Shown: positions 23,456 to 35,064 of the stretch, piece after piece
Position numbering within the stretch: position 1 is the first letter of the stretch
Layout: every line of letters starts with the position of its first letter
Assembly: GCA_963691705.1 (NCBI GenBank)
Contig: OY829542.1
Span: forward strand, 47,161,002-47,225,001
Direction of reading: 5' to 3'
DNA length: 64,000 nt
Source of the DNA: Viola odorata
Taxonomy: Eukaryota; Streptophyta; Magnoliopsida; Malpighiales; Violaceae
Position numbers and translations under genes: made by a program
Notes under the pieces: model-generated
What the model was told of the DNA's origin: nothing
Databases searched by the model: none
Seen by the model: only the letters and a program-made list of their open reading frames with translations

Positions 23456-25861
23456 AGCGTCACGAACCGCCGCCCGGTCAGACCAAAGACATAGGGTTTT
23501 ATCATGACAATCTGGCACGAACATTTGTCCCGAAATTAATAAAATAAGTTTTTTTAAGAGATGCTTATTGTTTTAAAAGAATTTGTTGTCCTTTGCTTTT
23601 TTCTTAAAACTTGTGAGATGACAAAATGAGGCATGGTATGGATGGCTCCCCAGGAGTAGCTCGGGACGTAAGACGCGCCACTTAGACTAACGCCACTAAT
23701 CAATCTTCAGTTTTGCAGGGACGTAAGGTCTCACGCCTTAGCTCGTCATCACGATAGAACCAGAGAGTTCCGCTCATAGGAGTTGTTGATTGGCCGCAGC
23801 AGGCCACCTTCAAGAGCAAATTAGGAAAGATTTTAAGACAAACTATCTTGTCTAAAGCGAAATTCTTTTTCCTCGCAGTGATATCAGCACGACCAACATC
23901 GCAAACAACCTGTCTCAAAAGACTGAATGCTGGACCAAAGTCACAAAGCCCGTCCAACGCCGACTGAGCTGTCAAGACATTAGCAACATTGGCTCCCATC
24001 TCCGTTCACCTATTCGGAGGAGCTCACCACCAAACACCGTGGTCGCCCAGCGCACCCTTACAGGCAAGAACTCTTGGAAAAAGCACGACAAAAAGTCTTC
24101 CTCCTAGGACCACCGTCAACATACTTAATGCGGTCTTGTTAAAGAGGATTCCCAACATCCGTACCGTGATCAACACGAGGAAGATCAATCCTCTAATTTG
24201 TGGGCCGCCAGCCGCTGACTGACGATATCACCTGAACTAAGATAAGAGCTGTGATCAAACCCCTAGAGCAAAGCCATCATCAACAAACATCCAACACAAG
24301 TCACACCACAGTGACCTATGGATGACCCGTCTAAAAGGGAGAGCTTAAAAACTTATCAATCACATTACTTTTGCCAAAAATTGTCTTGCATTTGCTCCTC
24401 ATTTGTTCTTGCCATGTCTTTTTCAGGAGCTGGATAGCCCCATTCATTGCCTGCATAAGAACGGTAAGCGTACACCCATGCAGCCCCGCTGCACAATTCA
24501 GGGACAGAGGGTTTTCCCCTCTACCCTAGAGCAACCACGAAGCCAATCAGCGAAGGTCCAGCAATGACCAGTAAGCAAATGAACCAAATGCAGATCACGT
24601 CCCCACTCTGACTTGGATCGGCGGTTCCCACAAAGCAGCTGGAAAAGAAACCAATCAAAGCAAAGCGTCCCTGAGCTGGGACGACGTCGTAGACACCCTC
24701 GAAAACTGGGCTAAAGGAAGGGAGAATCCCTGAACTTATCTTGTTTTTCTTCTTGTTCTGATTAATTTCCCTTTCTACTCTGCTGTCCCCTCTTTATCTC
24801 ACAGGGACTTGAAGTATCTTACTGTCATCCGCATGGAACTTGTGGAAGACGCCCTTGCAGTCCCGCTGCACATCTTAGGGGAGTCTATCTTTCATTCCCC
24901 TTACTTAAATTTGTTTTCATTCCTGCTCGCTTTGTTAGCTTTAAGTCGAGTACGGTCGTCTGGCCCACTGGGGGCAACCTTAGGTCGTCGTTAGACCCTT
25001 GCAAATAAGTCATCCCCCACATCTTAGCAGTCAAACTATCTAGCAATCGAGTTATCCAGCAATCAAACCGTCAATCAGTCCAAATCAAAAACCAATCCAA
25101 GTCCCTTTTTAGCCCAGCTAAAACAAAAAGCATACTACTGTCATAAGCATTTTCATGCACGGCATAGGTCGGGAACGTCTGATCCCTCTTTTTGAAAAAA
25201 AAACACCCTCCAAAATTACCTGCCACGCATGATATGACTTGTTTGCTCTTATATCCGTGGTTTGCACCGACGTAAGCAGTCAAAAACAGATCCCGGTAAG
25301 CATTTGTGAGCCATCGCAGCATATCCTTCATGAGTGTTAGAGCCTGACTAGATACTAGTTGAGTTCGCATAATATCCAGGGTACATGCGCAATTAGACAT
25401 GGGATAGCTATAAAGTGACATGGGACTTTTACGATCTTCTCCACTTTTTTCGTTTCTTCCTACCTTTCTACCGTATGTCATTACTCCCCCCAAACCTTCG
25501 TTATCACTCATACCCCGGGAGCCAAAGAGCAGTTTCAGCTAAAATTGCCAGCCGGAAGTAAAAGCACGCCAAGTTCGAGTTCACGACAAAGGAGACGAAA
25601 AAGGTCACCAGGAGATCGCTAAGGACTATCACCGAAGAAGCAGCCACGACGAAGGCCGAGGCCTCAAGACAAAAGGGGAAGAGATCAAGATAAAGGATGT
25701 GCTTGCTCTGCTCTGTTGCATTTCAAATCAAATCAAAAGGGGAGGGATATATATATAAAATAAAAAATAAAAATAAAAAGAGAGGAAAAAGAAAAAGGAG
25801 AGAGGGGAAAAAGGGAAAAGAAAAGAAAGGAAAGAAAATGCTTAGAGATCTTTGAACAATC

Positions 25862-26340
25862 GAAGAGCCAAAGCAAGCATAGCCCGGGGACAACTCAATT
25901 CGAGAAAATCTCGAAGACAACTTTCCCCAGTAAACTCGAGTAGGAAAGCCCAAGGCCAACTCGAGAAATCTCAAAGTATCCTTCCCCAGTAAAGTCAAGA
26001 AAAAGAGGCCCAACGCCAACTCAAGAAACCTCAAAGCAAGCATCACTAGTAAAGACCCGAGAAGAAAGGGGCCCCACGCCAACTCAGGTAGTGAGTCGCA
26101 AAAAGAGCAGCGACAACACTCCCCAATGAAGACTCAAGAACAGGGCCCCTGGCCGAACGAAAAGCACCCCTAGCAAGGATCCCAGAGCTCATGCACTCTA
26201 TCAAGAAGGCATCCTCAGCAAAGCACAAAGAAGTTCGCATACCTCGCCCACATCAGGGCCACTTAGCAAGACATTGCCCACATCCGGGACAATCAGCAAA
26301 ACATCACCTTCATCAAAAGCCTCCCCAGCAAAGCAATCTT
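25862..26340 (+). repeat. Degenerate minisatellite, period about 70 bp
   Basis: Recurrent words ccccagtaaa, ccaactcgagaaa/ccaactcaagaaa and ctcaaag(c/t)a show imperfect tandem copies of roughly 70 bp, decaying toward 26340. Exact period and copy number need a repeat finder. Confidence 0.6.
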
Positions 26341-26699
26341 CGCCAAAACAAGCTTTTTTCCGGACTTTTCATGTCCTTCTCATTCTTTTTCGTAAAAGTC
26401 CCATCGATTATTAGAACGCCCATGCATGTGCATCTTCATTCGAAGTCTATTCACTCGGATTGACATTGCGAACTGTAGATTATGTATCATGTTAGTTGCA
26501 TCTTTATGAGCGTAAAACACTTAGCCTTGCTTCAGAGCGGGAGTGCAAACACTAATATCAAGTGAGGACTACTTACGGCCGCAAATCATGGGAAAGTCTT
26601 GCCCTCGGGGTCGTTACCTCCTGAGCAGGATGCAGATGCATTCTAGGATCGTATCAGCGCCACTGGTGACAGCACAGTTTAGTTTCCAGCATAGCATCT

Positions 26700-27550
26700 T
26701 CACCTCCTAGAGTGTCAGCATGCGTTTTCCTTCCTCCCAGAGTGTCATCAGCATTTCCTTCCTCCTAGAGTGTCAGCATTAGCATCTCCTCCTCCTAGAG
26801 TGACCTTAGGTTAATTTCCGCATTTCACGTCTTCTCCTACGGGAATTGACGTTGTTTACCTTTCTGTACCGTATTTCCTCCTCCTAGAGTGTCAGCATGC
26901 GTTTTCCTTCCTCCCAGAGTGTCATCAGCATTTCCTTCCTCCCAGAGTGTCAGCATTAGCATCTCCTCCTCCTAGAGTGACCTTAGGTTAACTTCCGCAT
27001 TTCACGTCTTCTCCTACGGGAATTGACGTTGTTTGCCTTTCTATACCGTATTTCCTCCTCCCAGAGTGTTAGCATGCATTCTCCTCCTCCCAGAGTGTCA
27101 TCCTTCACATAATTCTACATTTCTGCATAATTATTCTCCTCCTCTTAGAAAGACATCATTAGGACAAGTCATTCATACATCTGCGAATCACGCATTATCC
27201 TCCCTAGGCGACGTCTGTTGCATGTCAGCCCCCAGTGGAGCAGTCATTTACATTTTCGTAAAAACTATTTTTCATTCCTGTCAAAATAGTATTTGTTTAC
27301 GTTTCCTGCAATTTAGGCTCTCTCGATACCCGAGTAGATCTAAGCTTATATCTTTGCAGGATCAACAACCTATCTTCTCCCAGAGCGACCGCAATCTCCT
27401 CCTCCCAGAGCGATATTCACGAGCGACATCGGCAGTTCCGTGGACACCTTTTAATCCCCAGTGATAGCATTCTTCTCCTCCCAGAGCGACATCAACCTAT
27501 CATCTCCTTCCAGAGCGTCAGCAATTTCCTCCTCCCAGAGCGACATCATC
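26700..27550 (+). repeat. 177-bp tandem duplication and cagagtgtcagcat minisatellite
   Basis: The block starting agagtgtcagcatgcg at 26709 is repeated at 26886 (177-bp period), including the segment cacgtcttctcctacgggaa. Within and beyond it, the short motif tcctcctcccagagtg recurs many times to about 27540. Confidence 0.8.
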
Positions 27551-27600
27551 CCTACAAACCTAAGGTAAGACCTGTCGTGTCGCCAAAATTCGGATATCTA

Positions 27601-27659
27601 GGGGCAACGGTCTTTACTGCTTATCAAATCCTTCGATAAGACAGTAAAGAGGGGGCAAC
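27601..27659 (+). promoter_or_regulatory. Hairpin and polypurine tract before the gypsy-1 3' LTR
   Basis: tctttactgcttatc (27611-27625) can pair with gataagacagtaaaga (27635-27650) with one bulged base. The purine run agtaaagaggggg leads to the LTR start at 27660. The word ggggcaac stands on both sides (27601-27608 and 27652-27659). The polypurine tract primes plus-strand synthesis; a role for the hairpin is unknown. Confidence 0.65.
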
Positions 27660-30600
27660 TGTTGATACCCGAATTTTTACTTAATTTTAGCATTTCTGTC
27701 ATTACTGTCATTTTTACTTAAATTACAGTCGTCTGTAGTTAAGTTACTGTCGCTAGCATTTTTAGGGTTTTCCTCGCATTTTAGCATCATCGTTAGCTTC
27801 GTCAGCTTTCGGAAATCGCGCTTTTAATTTTTCGGCAAGTATTTTCATTATTATTATCATTATTATTTTTAGCCTTAAAACTCACATTTTTGACTATCCG
27901 GCAGTCGTTTACTAGTTTTTTCTTCGTTTTAGGTCATCCCATGGATTTTAGGATTTTTAATATTTTAGCGCATTTTTTAGTATTTTTATTTTTTATTATT
28001 ATTTTTGTTCGAGCTTTTATTGGACCCGAGTAAGTTCGCTCGGACAATAGCTTGACTTTAAAATGTTTTCCATCAACTAGTTGCTAGATTTTTTTCTGGT
28101 CGCAACGGTCTACAGCGTTTCGCGTCTTTGAACACTAAAATAAACGCGTTAAATGAGAAATTATCGTCATTCGCTGTAGACGGTTAAAACCGTCGTATTT
28201 TTCTCTACGCGCCAGTACCTTCGGCTCGAAAAGTCGGAACGTTTGCTCGCCGGATCCGGCTCGAGGCTATTTAAATCAGATGAAAGGCCATTTGATCATG
28301 GCCATTGATCTGGTCAACCAAGGAAAGTCAACCAGATCAATGGCCCTTGAATTAACATGCATAATGCATGTGAACAGTGCCAAGAGAATTCTCAGCCACG
28401 AGCCCGCCCGAGCCAACTACTCTCATCACAGCCACGTCTTCGTCCGAGCCCCTAGCCGTAGCCCCTAGCTCCGCCATCATCACAGCCGGCCCTTCCTCCA
28501 CGCGCAGCCCGCGTCCGGCCACCACGCGGCTGCTTTCGGCTATAAATAGCAGTCGTTCCCAACGGCAAAAAGAGGAGAGAGAAATTTCAGAAGAAAAGAA
28601 CACACTCCCCCTCCATTTTTCCTAGCCAGTTCACATACACTTGGACCACCTTCCGCACCCTCAAGCCCACTCCTCGCCGTCGTTCGCCGGAGCAGCACCA
28701 CGGTGAGCATTTCGCTCTCGTTTTTTTATTTTTTCGTTTAACACTTAGTTAATTAGTTGAGCCTTAAAACTTGCTGCAAACACTTGGTTTTCAGCTTAAT
28801 TTCATCATGCGAACAGTAGTTTAAATTGTTGTGGCTTAGATTAATTGTTTCGTCAATTAATGTAAATATACATCTCCTCGTTTCCTTTGAATATCCCACT
28901 GTTTTTGCCTTCGTTCCTTGCTGTGACTGCACGGCTGCATTGAGGGAAGGGAGGCGAGCATTTTGGGCCAAGAACCAGGCGAATCCGTCGCCTGGTTCGC
29001 CACCTCCGTCGCCGGCAGTGGCTCCGGCGACGTGAGGAAGAAGATGAATCACGGGCCGCATCCCATCACCATTTAAATGAACTTCCTTGGGCCAGGAACT
29101 GTTCCTGGCCCATTTCTTCCAAATTTTAAGTAGGGACCAGCCCATTTGCATTTTTTTCGAGCCTTCGATTCGTCATTTTTTTTTACGCAAAATGCTCACA
29201 TGCTTCGTATGATTATTATTTGTGATATGCGCTTTTGATTTTATTTTATACATGAATTGTTTAAATCACTTTTTTCGTAAAATATTTCGTAGGCTTTTTA
29301 TTTTATCAAGTTGTTTATTGAATTGTTTATATGTGAATTGCTCATTCTTTATCATAATATTTATTGTCATGTTATCTAACCTCAGTCATTCATATCTAAC
29401 TGTTTAAATTCAGTCATTTAAAATACCGCCTTTATGGTCGGTCGCTTTTTTTTATATTCGTAAATATTCAACTGCTTTAATTTTTCGCAAACTGCTGGAA
29501 ATCCTTCCGCAAATTATCAACTGTTTACTTTTCCGCACTTTAAATTCCAGCAATTTACTTTCAGCAATTTAAATTCAATACCGCCTGCATGGTCGGTCGC
29601 ACTTATCAACTGCTTACTTTTCCGCACTTTAAATTCCAGCAATTTACTTTCAGCAATTTAAATTCAATACCGCCTACATGGTCGGTCGCACTTATCAACT
29701 GCTTACTTTTCCGCACTTTAAATTCCAGCAATTTACTTTCAGCAATTTAAATTCAATACCGCCTACATGGTCGGTCGCACTTATCAACTGCTTAATTTTC
29801 CGCACTTTAAATTCCAGCAATTTACTTTCAGCAATTTAAATTCAATACCGCCTACATGGTCGGTCGCAATATCAACTGTTTATTTTCTGCAATATCAACT
29901 GCTTTAATTTTTCGCAAAACTGCTGGAAATCCTTCCGCAAATTATCAACTGTTTAATTTTCCGCACTTTAAATTCCAGCAATTTACTTTCAGCAATTTAA
30001 ATTCAATACCGCCTACATGGTCGGTCGCACTTATCAACTGCTTACTTTTCCGCACTTTAAATTCCAGCAATTTACTTTCAGCAAATTAAATTCAATACCG
30101 CCTACATGGTCGGTCGCACTTATCAACTGCTTAATTTTCCGCACTTTAAATTCCAGCAATTTACTTTCAGCAATTTAAATTCAATACCGCCTACATGGTC
30201 GGTCGCAATATCAACTGTTTATTTTCTGCAATATCAACTGCTTTAATTTTTCGCAAAACTGCTGGAAATCCTTCCGCAAATTATCAACTGTTTACTTTTC
30301 CGCACTTTACTTTTCCGCACTTTAAATTTCAGCAATTTACTTTCAGCAATTTAAATTCAATACCGCCTACATGGTCGGTCGCAATATCAACTGTTTATTT
30401 TCTGCAATATCAACTGCTTTAATTTTTCGCAAAACTGCTGGAAATCCTTCCGCAAATTATCAACTGTTTACTTTTCCGCACTTTACTTTCCCGCACTTTA
30501 AATTTCAGCAATTTACTTTCAGCAATTTAAATTCAATACCGCCTACATGGTCGGTCGCAATATCAACTGTTTATTTTCTGCAAATATCCAACTGTTTATT

Positions 30601-32284
30601 CCCTGCATTATCAACCTGTTTTATTTTCTGCAAATCATTAAACTTTTTTCTTCCCTGTAAATCACCAATATCATTTAATTTTTCTGCACTTATCAAAACA
30701 GCATTTCATTTTCATATGCGTAAAATCCATCATTTTTCGCATGCAATCAACCCAGCATTTAAATTCTCGTATGCGTAAAATCAATCATTTTTCGCATGCA
30801 ATCAACCTAGCATTTAAATTCTCGTATGCGTAAAATCAATCATTTTTCGCATGCAATCAAAACAACATTTCATTTTCGTATGCGTAAAATCCATCATTTT
30901 TCGCACGCAATCAACCCAGCATTTAAATTCTCGCATGCGTAAAATCAATCATTTTTCGCATGCAATCAACCTAGCATTTAAATTCTCGTATGCGTAAAAT
31001 CAATCATTTTTCGCATGCAATCAACACAGCATTTAAGTTCTCGTGTGCTTAAAATCAATCATTTTTCGCACGCAATCAACTCAGTATTTCATTTTCGTAT
31101 GCGTAAAATCCATCATTTTTCGCATGCAATCAACTAGCATTTTAATTCTCACATGCGTAAAATCCATCATTTTTCGCATGCAATCAACTAGCATTTTAAT
31201 TCTCACATGCGTAAAATCCATCATTTTTCGCATGCAATCAACTAGCATTTTAATTCTCACATGCGTAAAATCCATCATTTTTCGCATGCAATCAACTAGC
31301 ATTTAAATTCTCACATACGAAAAATCCATCATTTTTCGTATGCAATCACCTAGCGATAAATTCTCGTATGCTTAAAATCAATCATTTTTCGCATACAACC
31401 AAACTCAGCATCTCATTTCGTATGCGTGAAATCCATCATTTCTCGTATACAATCAACTGTCATTTAAATTCTTGCACTCATAAATTGCTTATTTATTTCT
31501 CGAGTTATCGCTAACACTCTCATTTTGCAGGTTTTAGTTTCAAGCTTCGCTCGAAAGTACGCCTTTCGATTCCTTTTTATTTATTCGATGCTTTCTGCAA
31601 ATATCCATCGTATGCATGATATATAGAACTGCTAGAACTAAAATCAACCCACATGCACAACGTGTTTAAAGACTTTCTTAAAATGCCGCGTTCATGTGAT
31701 TTTACTTCTCGCTTATATTGACTGCATGTACATGGGGACTTTCGATCCCACAGCAAACTATCGTTTTAAATCCATCATTTAAAATGGTACTCTGTTAGCA
31801 ATCCATGTTAGGATCACGTAGTAACTAATCTAAGCATGCATGGCCCGATGATGAAAAAAGAGGGCGCTCATTCAGTCTTACGGAAAATTCAGTCCCATCA
31901 CGATCATAATAAAGACTAAAGTGACGATTCCTCTGAGGGCCCCCTTTTTCAAAACGCATTTCTCAAACACCTTTTTAAACACCTCTCTCATCAACCGGTA
32001 ACCGTTTTCGGATGTGTCTCGGGTGCCTAACACCTTCCCGAGACCATAATACGACCCCGAACCTTTGTCTGGGGTCCAGACCCCTTTTTTGTGCCTTTAG
32101 TTTTTTACTTATTATATTTCCTATGCCATGACGATTAGGGTTCCCTAAGCCTAGCAACCAAATTAGGGTGGCGACTTCATTGCATGCTGCGAGGCGTCCA
32201 TCTACGCTGAGCATTGTAAGGTCCCGAATTTCGTTGCACACTCGTGAATTAGCATTCCTCTGTTAATTTTCGTGGGGCGCGACA
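27660..32284 (+). repeat. gypsy-1 3' LTR (4,625 bp)
   Basis: Same ends and order as the 5' LTR. It is about 437 bp shorter, almost all explained by four events: one 339-bp unit missing from the tandem array, a 45-bp loss between two gcgtttcgcg words near 28120, a 41-bp loss near 29060 and about 11 bp near the start. Elsewhere the copies are nearly identical; in the last 800 bp I see two substitutions. Confidence 0.95.
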
Positions 32285-34608
32285 ATCACACATTCACAAT
32301 TTTTAATTTTGACATACACACATTTATCAACTTCAATAGAAGAGAAACCATCAGAAGTCAATACTTGATCAAATTTTTCATACCATTGTTTAGGTGCCTG
32401 TTTCAAGCCATATAATGATTTGATAAGTTTGCATACTTTGTTTTCTTGACCAGAAACTACACAACCTTCACGTTGCACCATATAAATTTCTTCTTCTAAT
32501 TCACCATTTAAAAAAGCAGTTTTAACATCCATTTGGTGAATAAACAATTTATGAATGGCAGCCAAGGCAATCAAAACTCTAATGGATGAAATTCTAGTCA
32601 TAGGTGCAAAAGTATCAAAATAATCCAAGTTATATTTTTGAGTAAAACTTTTTGCAACCAATCTAGCTTTATACTTATCAACAGTACCATCAATTTTAAG
32701 CTTCTTCTTAAAAATCTATTTACACCTAATAGGTTTTGCACCAGGTGGTAAATCTACCAATATCCAAGTTTTATTTTGAGAAAGAGAATCAATTTCACTT
32801 TTAATGGCTTATTTCCAAAGTGGAGCATCAGAAGAAGAAATAGCTTCTGAAAAATTTACAGGATCATTATCTATCAAATAGGTGTAAAACTCATTTCCAA
32901 AAGATTTTCTTTTCTTTGCCTTTTACTTCTTCTTAAATCATTAGCATCATTCTCAATTATATCAAGCAAATTACTACTACATTCAGGAGAGTTTTCCACT
33001 GGTACTTTAGAAATGCTATTGGATTTAAGAGGAAACACATGTTCAAAGAATTCTGCATTTTTAGTTTCAACAATAGTGTTACTATCAAGCACATCACTTT
33101 TCAATACAAGAAACATATATGCAGCACTATGTTCAGCATAACCAATGAACATGCAATCAAAAGTTTTAGAACCAATTTTCCTTTTCTTAGGATCTGGAAG
33201 TAAAACTTTGGCAAGACACCCCCACACTTTTAAATATTTCAAATTAGGTAAATACCCTTTCCATAATTCATAAGGTGTTTTACCAGTTTTCTTATAAGGT
33301 ATCCTATTTTGTAAATGACATGCAGAAAATAAAGCTTCTCCCCATAAATTATTAGGTACATTAGAACTTACAAGTAAAGCATTCATCATTTCTTTTAAAG
33401 TTCTATTTTTCCGTTCTGCTACACCATTAGATTCGGGTGAGTAAGGTGGAGTTACTTCATGTCTAATTCCTTCTTTCTCATAAAAATCATTAAAGATTAT
33501 ATACTCACCACCTATATCTGATCTAACTCTTTTAATCTTCTTATTAAGTTGGTTTTCTACTTCAGCTTTATATTTTAAAAACATGTCAAAAGCTTCATCT
33601 TTATTCTTTAGCAGATAAACTTTGGTATATCTTGAAAAATCATCTATAAAGGTTATATAATACTTTTTACCTCCTCTAGTCATTGTTTGTTTTAGATCTC
33701 CTAAGTCGGTGTGAATTAAGCTAAGTAATTTTGTTTCTCTATGCACAGAATGACATGATTTTTTCGCTAATTTAGATTCAACACAGATTTCACACTTGTT
33801 AGAACATGCATTAACTGAATAAGAAATCATACCAGTAGATTGCAATATCTTAATATATGAAATACTAACATGTCCTAATCTAGCATGCCATAAATCATAA
33901 GAATCAATCAAGTAAGCAGAAGAGGTTGCAGTTCCATTCATAATTTCAGAAATATTAAGCACAAATAGTCCATGGCTACAATAACCCTTTCCTACGAAAA
34001 CATTGTTCTTGGTCATCACAATTTTATCGGATTCAAATGAGACTTTTAGCCCAACTTTCCCTAATAGGGACACAGAAATTAAATTGACTCTTATCTCAGG
34101 TACATGGAGTACATCATTTAGAGCTAAGGTTTTGCCAGATGTGAGTTTTAGAAGAACTTTCCCTTTCCCATGAACTTTTGCAGTTCGGGAATCACCAAAA
34201 TAAATCTGTTCTTCTCCATCTCCTACCACAATGTAGGAGGCAAAAGCATTTCTGTTTGCACAGATATGCCTGGTAGTACCTGAGTCTACCACCCATTCTT
34301 TCACATCATTTACAACAAGAGCTTGAGAAATGATCGCAACAATAATATCATCTCCTTCAACCAGATTAACTTTTGGTTTAGGAGGATTGTAATTTCTTGC
34401 CATTTTCCTACACTGTTGGGCATGATGACCAAGTTTTCCACAAACATAGCAATTTTTTTTCTTTCTTAAAGGAATGGTTATTAGCCTTTGGAATAAATTT
34501 GGAATTGATATTAGGAACAAATTTGACATACCTTGGATGCTCCATAGTAGCAGCGGCTGGTGCGGAAACAGTGGCAGCTACAGCTGAGGAGGGAATGTTG
34601 GTAGACAT
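32285..34608 (-). pseudogene. copia-1 gag remnant and pol, 5' part
   Basis: Reads down from an ATG at 34608. The N-terminus MSTNIPSSAVAATV resembles a copia gag start but runs after about 25 residues into the zinc-knuckle linker, so most of gag is deleted. A frameshift near 34450 leads to the frame 34529-32874: zinc knuckle CYVCGKLGHHAQQC, protease (VVDSGTTRHIC), GAG-pre-integrase (LWHARLGHVS), and integrase with D (IHTDLGDL), D (RSDIGGEY) and E (SPESNGVAERKN). The RT N-terminus (32873-32285) has stops near 32715 and 32810 and contains MDVKTAFLNGELEEEIYM and LYGLKQAPKQWYEKF, until gypsy-1 cuts it. Confidence 0.9.
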
Positions 34609-34625
34609 GATAAATTCCTTTAGAT

Positions 34626-35064
34626 TGTTGGAAAATCTACAAAACAATGTTAGAAAATACAAAGATTGAGTCGCGTAGAAATGCTCGCCCTAAAGGAATT
34701 TATTTCCCCCATGATAAAATGATCTCTTCCGATTTGAAAATCGGGAACCAGAATAGCAAGAATTATAGTAATTAGGAAAAAAGCTCTCAATCTTTCTTAT
34801 GGTGTATTTCTCAAAATGTTGTGTTTTTTTGATTTGGTTCAAGAGGTGGTATTTATAGGAAGGGAAAAGATCTATACCATTATGGTAGAGATTTAAAGCA
34901 ATTAAGAATGGTAATTAGGGAATATATCCATTCATGGCTGTTGCAAAAATCAATTGCAATTAACCGTGAACGTTAGTGGGAGAGGATCATGGCATTGAAG
35001 GAAAATAGTCATGCCGATCATGCCGTTGCACAATTGCAACCTTTATAATAAATATTTTACAACA
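34626..35064 (-). repeat. copia-1 5' LTR
   Basis: 439 bp, TGTTGGAAAATC to TTTTACAACA on the plus strand; partner of 9106-9577. The sequence directly inside it (from 34625 down) has no match to the usual copia primer-binding site and reaches the gag ATG after 17 nt. Confidence 0.93.

Larger units (their letters stand above)
23456..27600 (+). other. gypsy-1 3' non-coding region
   Basis: About 4.1 kb between integrase and the 3' LTR with no frame I recognise. It holds CT-rich and purine-rich low-complexity stretches (25740-25840) and two minisatellite-like zones listed separately. Long downstream regions, sometimes with an extra frame, are known in Tat-type elements; no such frame is apparent here. 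Confidence 0.7.
11100..32284 (+). mobile_element. gypsy-1: Ty3/gypsy retrotransposon, Tat type, with very long LTRs
   Basis: A 21,185-bp element flanked by the perfect duplication ATCAC (11095-11099 and 32285-32289), inserted in copia-1 RT. LTRs are 11100-16161 (5,062 bp) and 27660-32284 (4,625 bp), starting TGTTGATACCCG and ending GGGGCGCGACA. A primer-binding site follows the 5' LTR, and a purine-rich tract precedes the 3' LTR. Internal order: leader, gag, RT, RNase H, a second archaeal-type RNase H, integrase, then about 4.2 kb non-coding. The second RNase H, downstream of the first, is the known mark of the Tat lineage (Tat, Retand, Ogre). The LTRs are nearly identical in the parts I compared, so the insertion is recent. 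Coding frames carry at least three frameshifts and one stop. Confidence 0.95.
9106..35064 (-). mobile_element. copia-1: Ty1/copia LTR retrotransposon carrying a nested gypsy
   Basis: A 25,959-bp insertion flanked by a perfect 5-bp duplication GGATT (9101-9105 and 35065-35069). Both ends are TG...CA LTRs: 5' LTR 34626-35064 and 3' LTR 9106-9577 in element orientation (minus). The coding region runs zinc knuckle, protease, integrase, reverse transcriptase, RNase H, the Ty1/copia order. About 21.2 kb of its length is gypsy-1, inserted in the reverse transcriptase; copia-1 itself is only about 4.8 kb. It is dead: the primer-binding site and most of gag are missing, frames are broken, and a catalytic aspartate in RT is changed. 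It interrupts coding exon 2 of the B12D-like gene. Confidence 0.95.
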
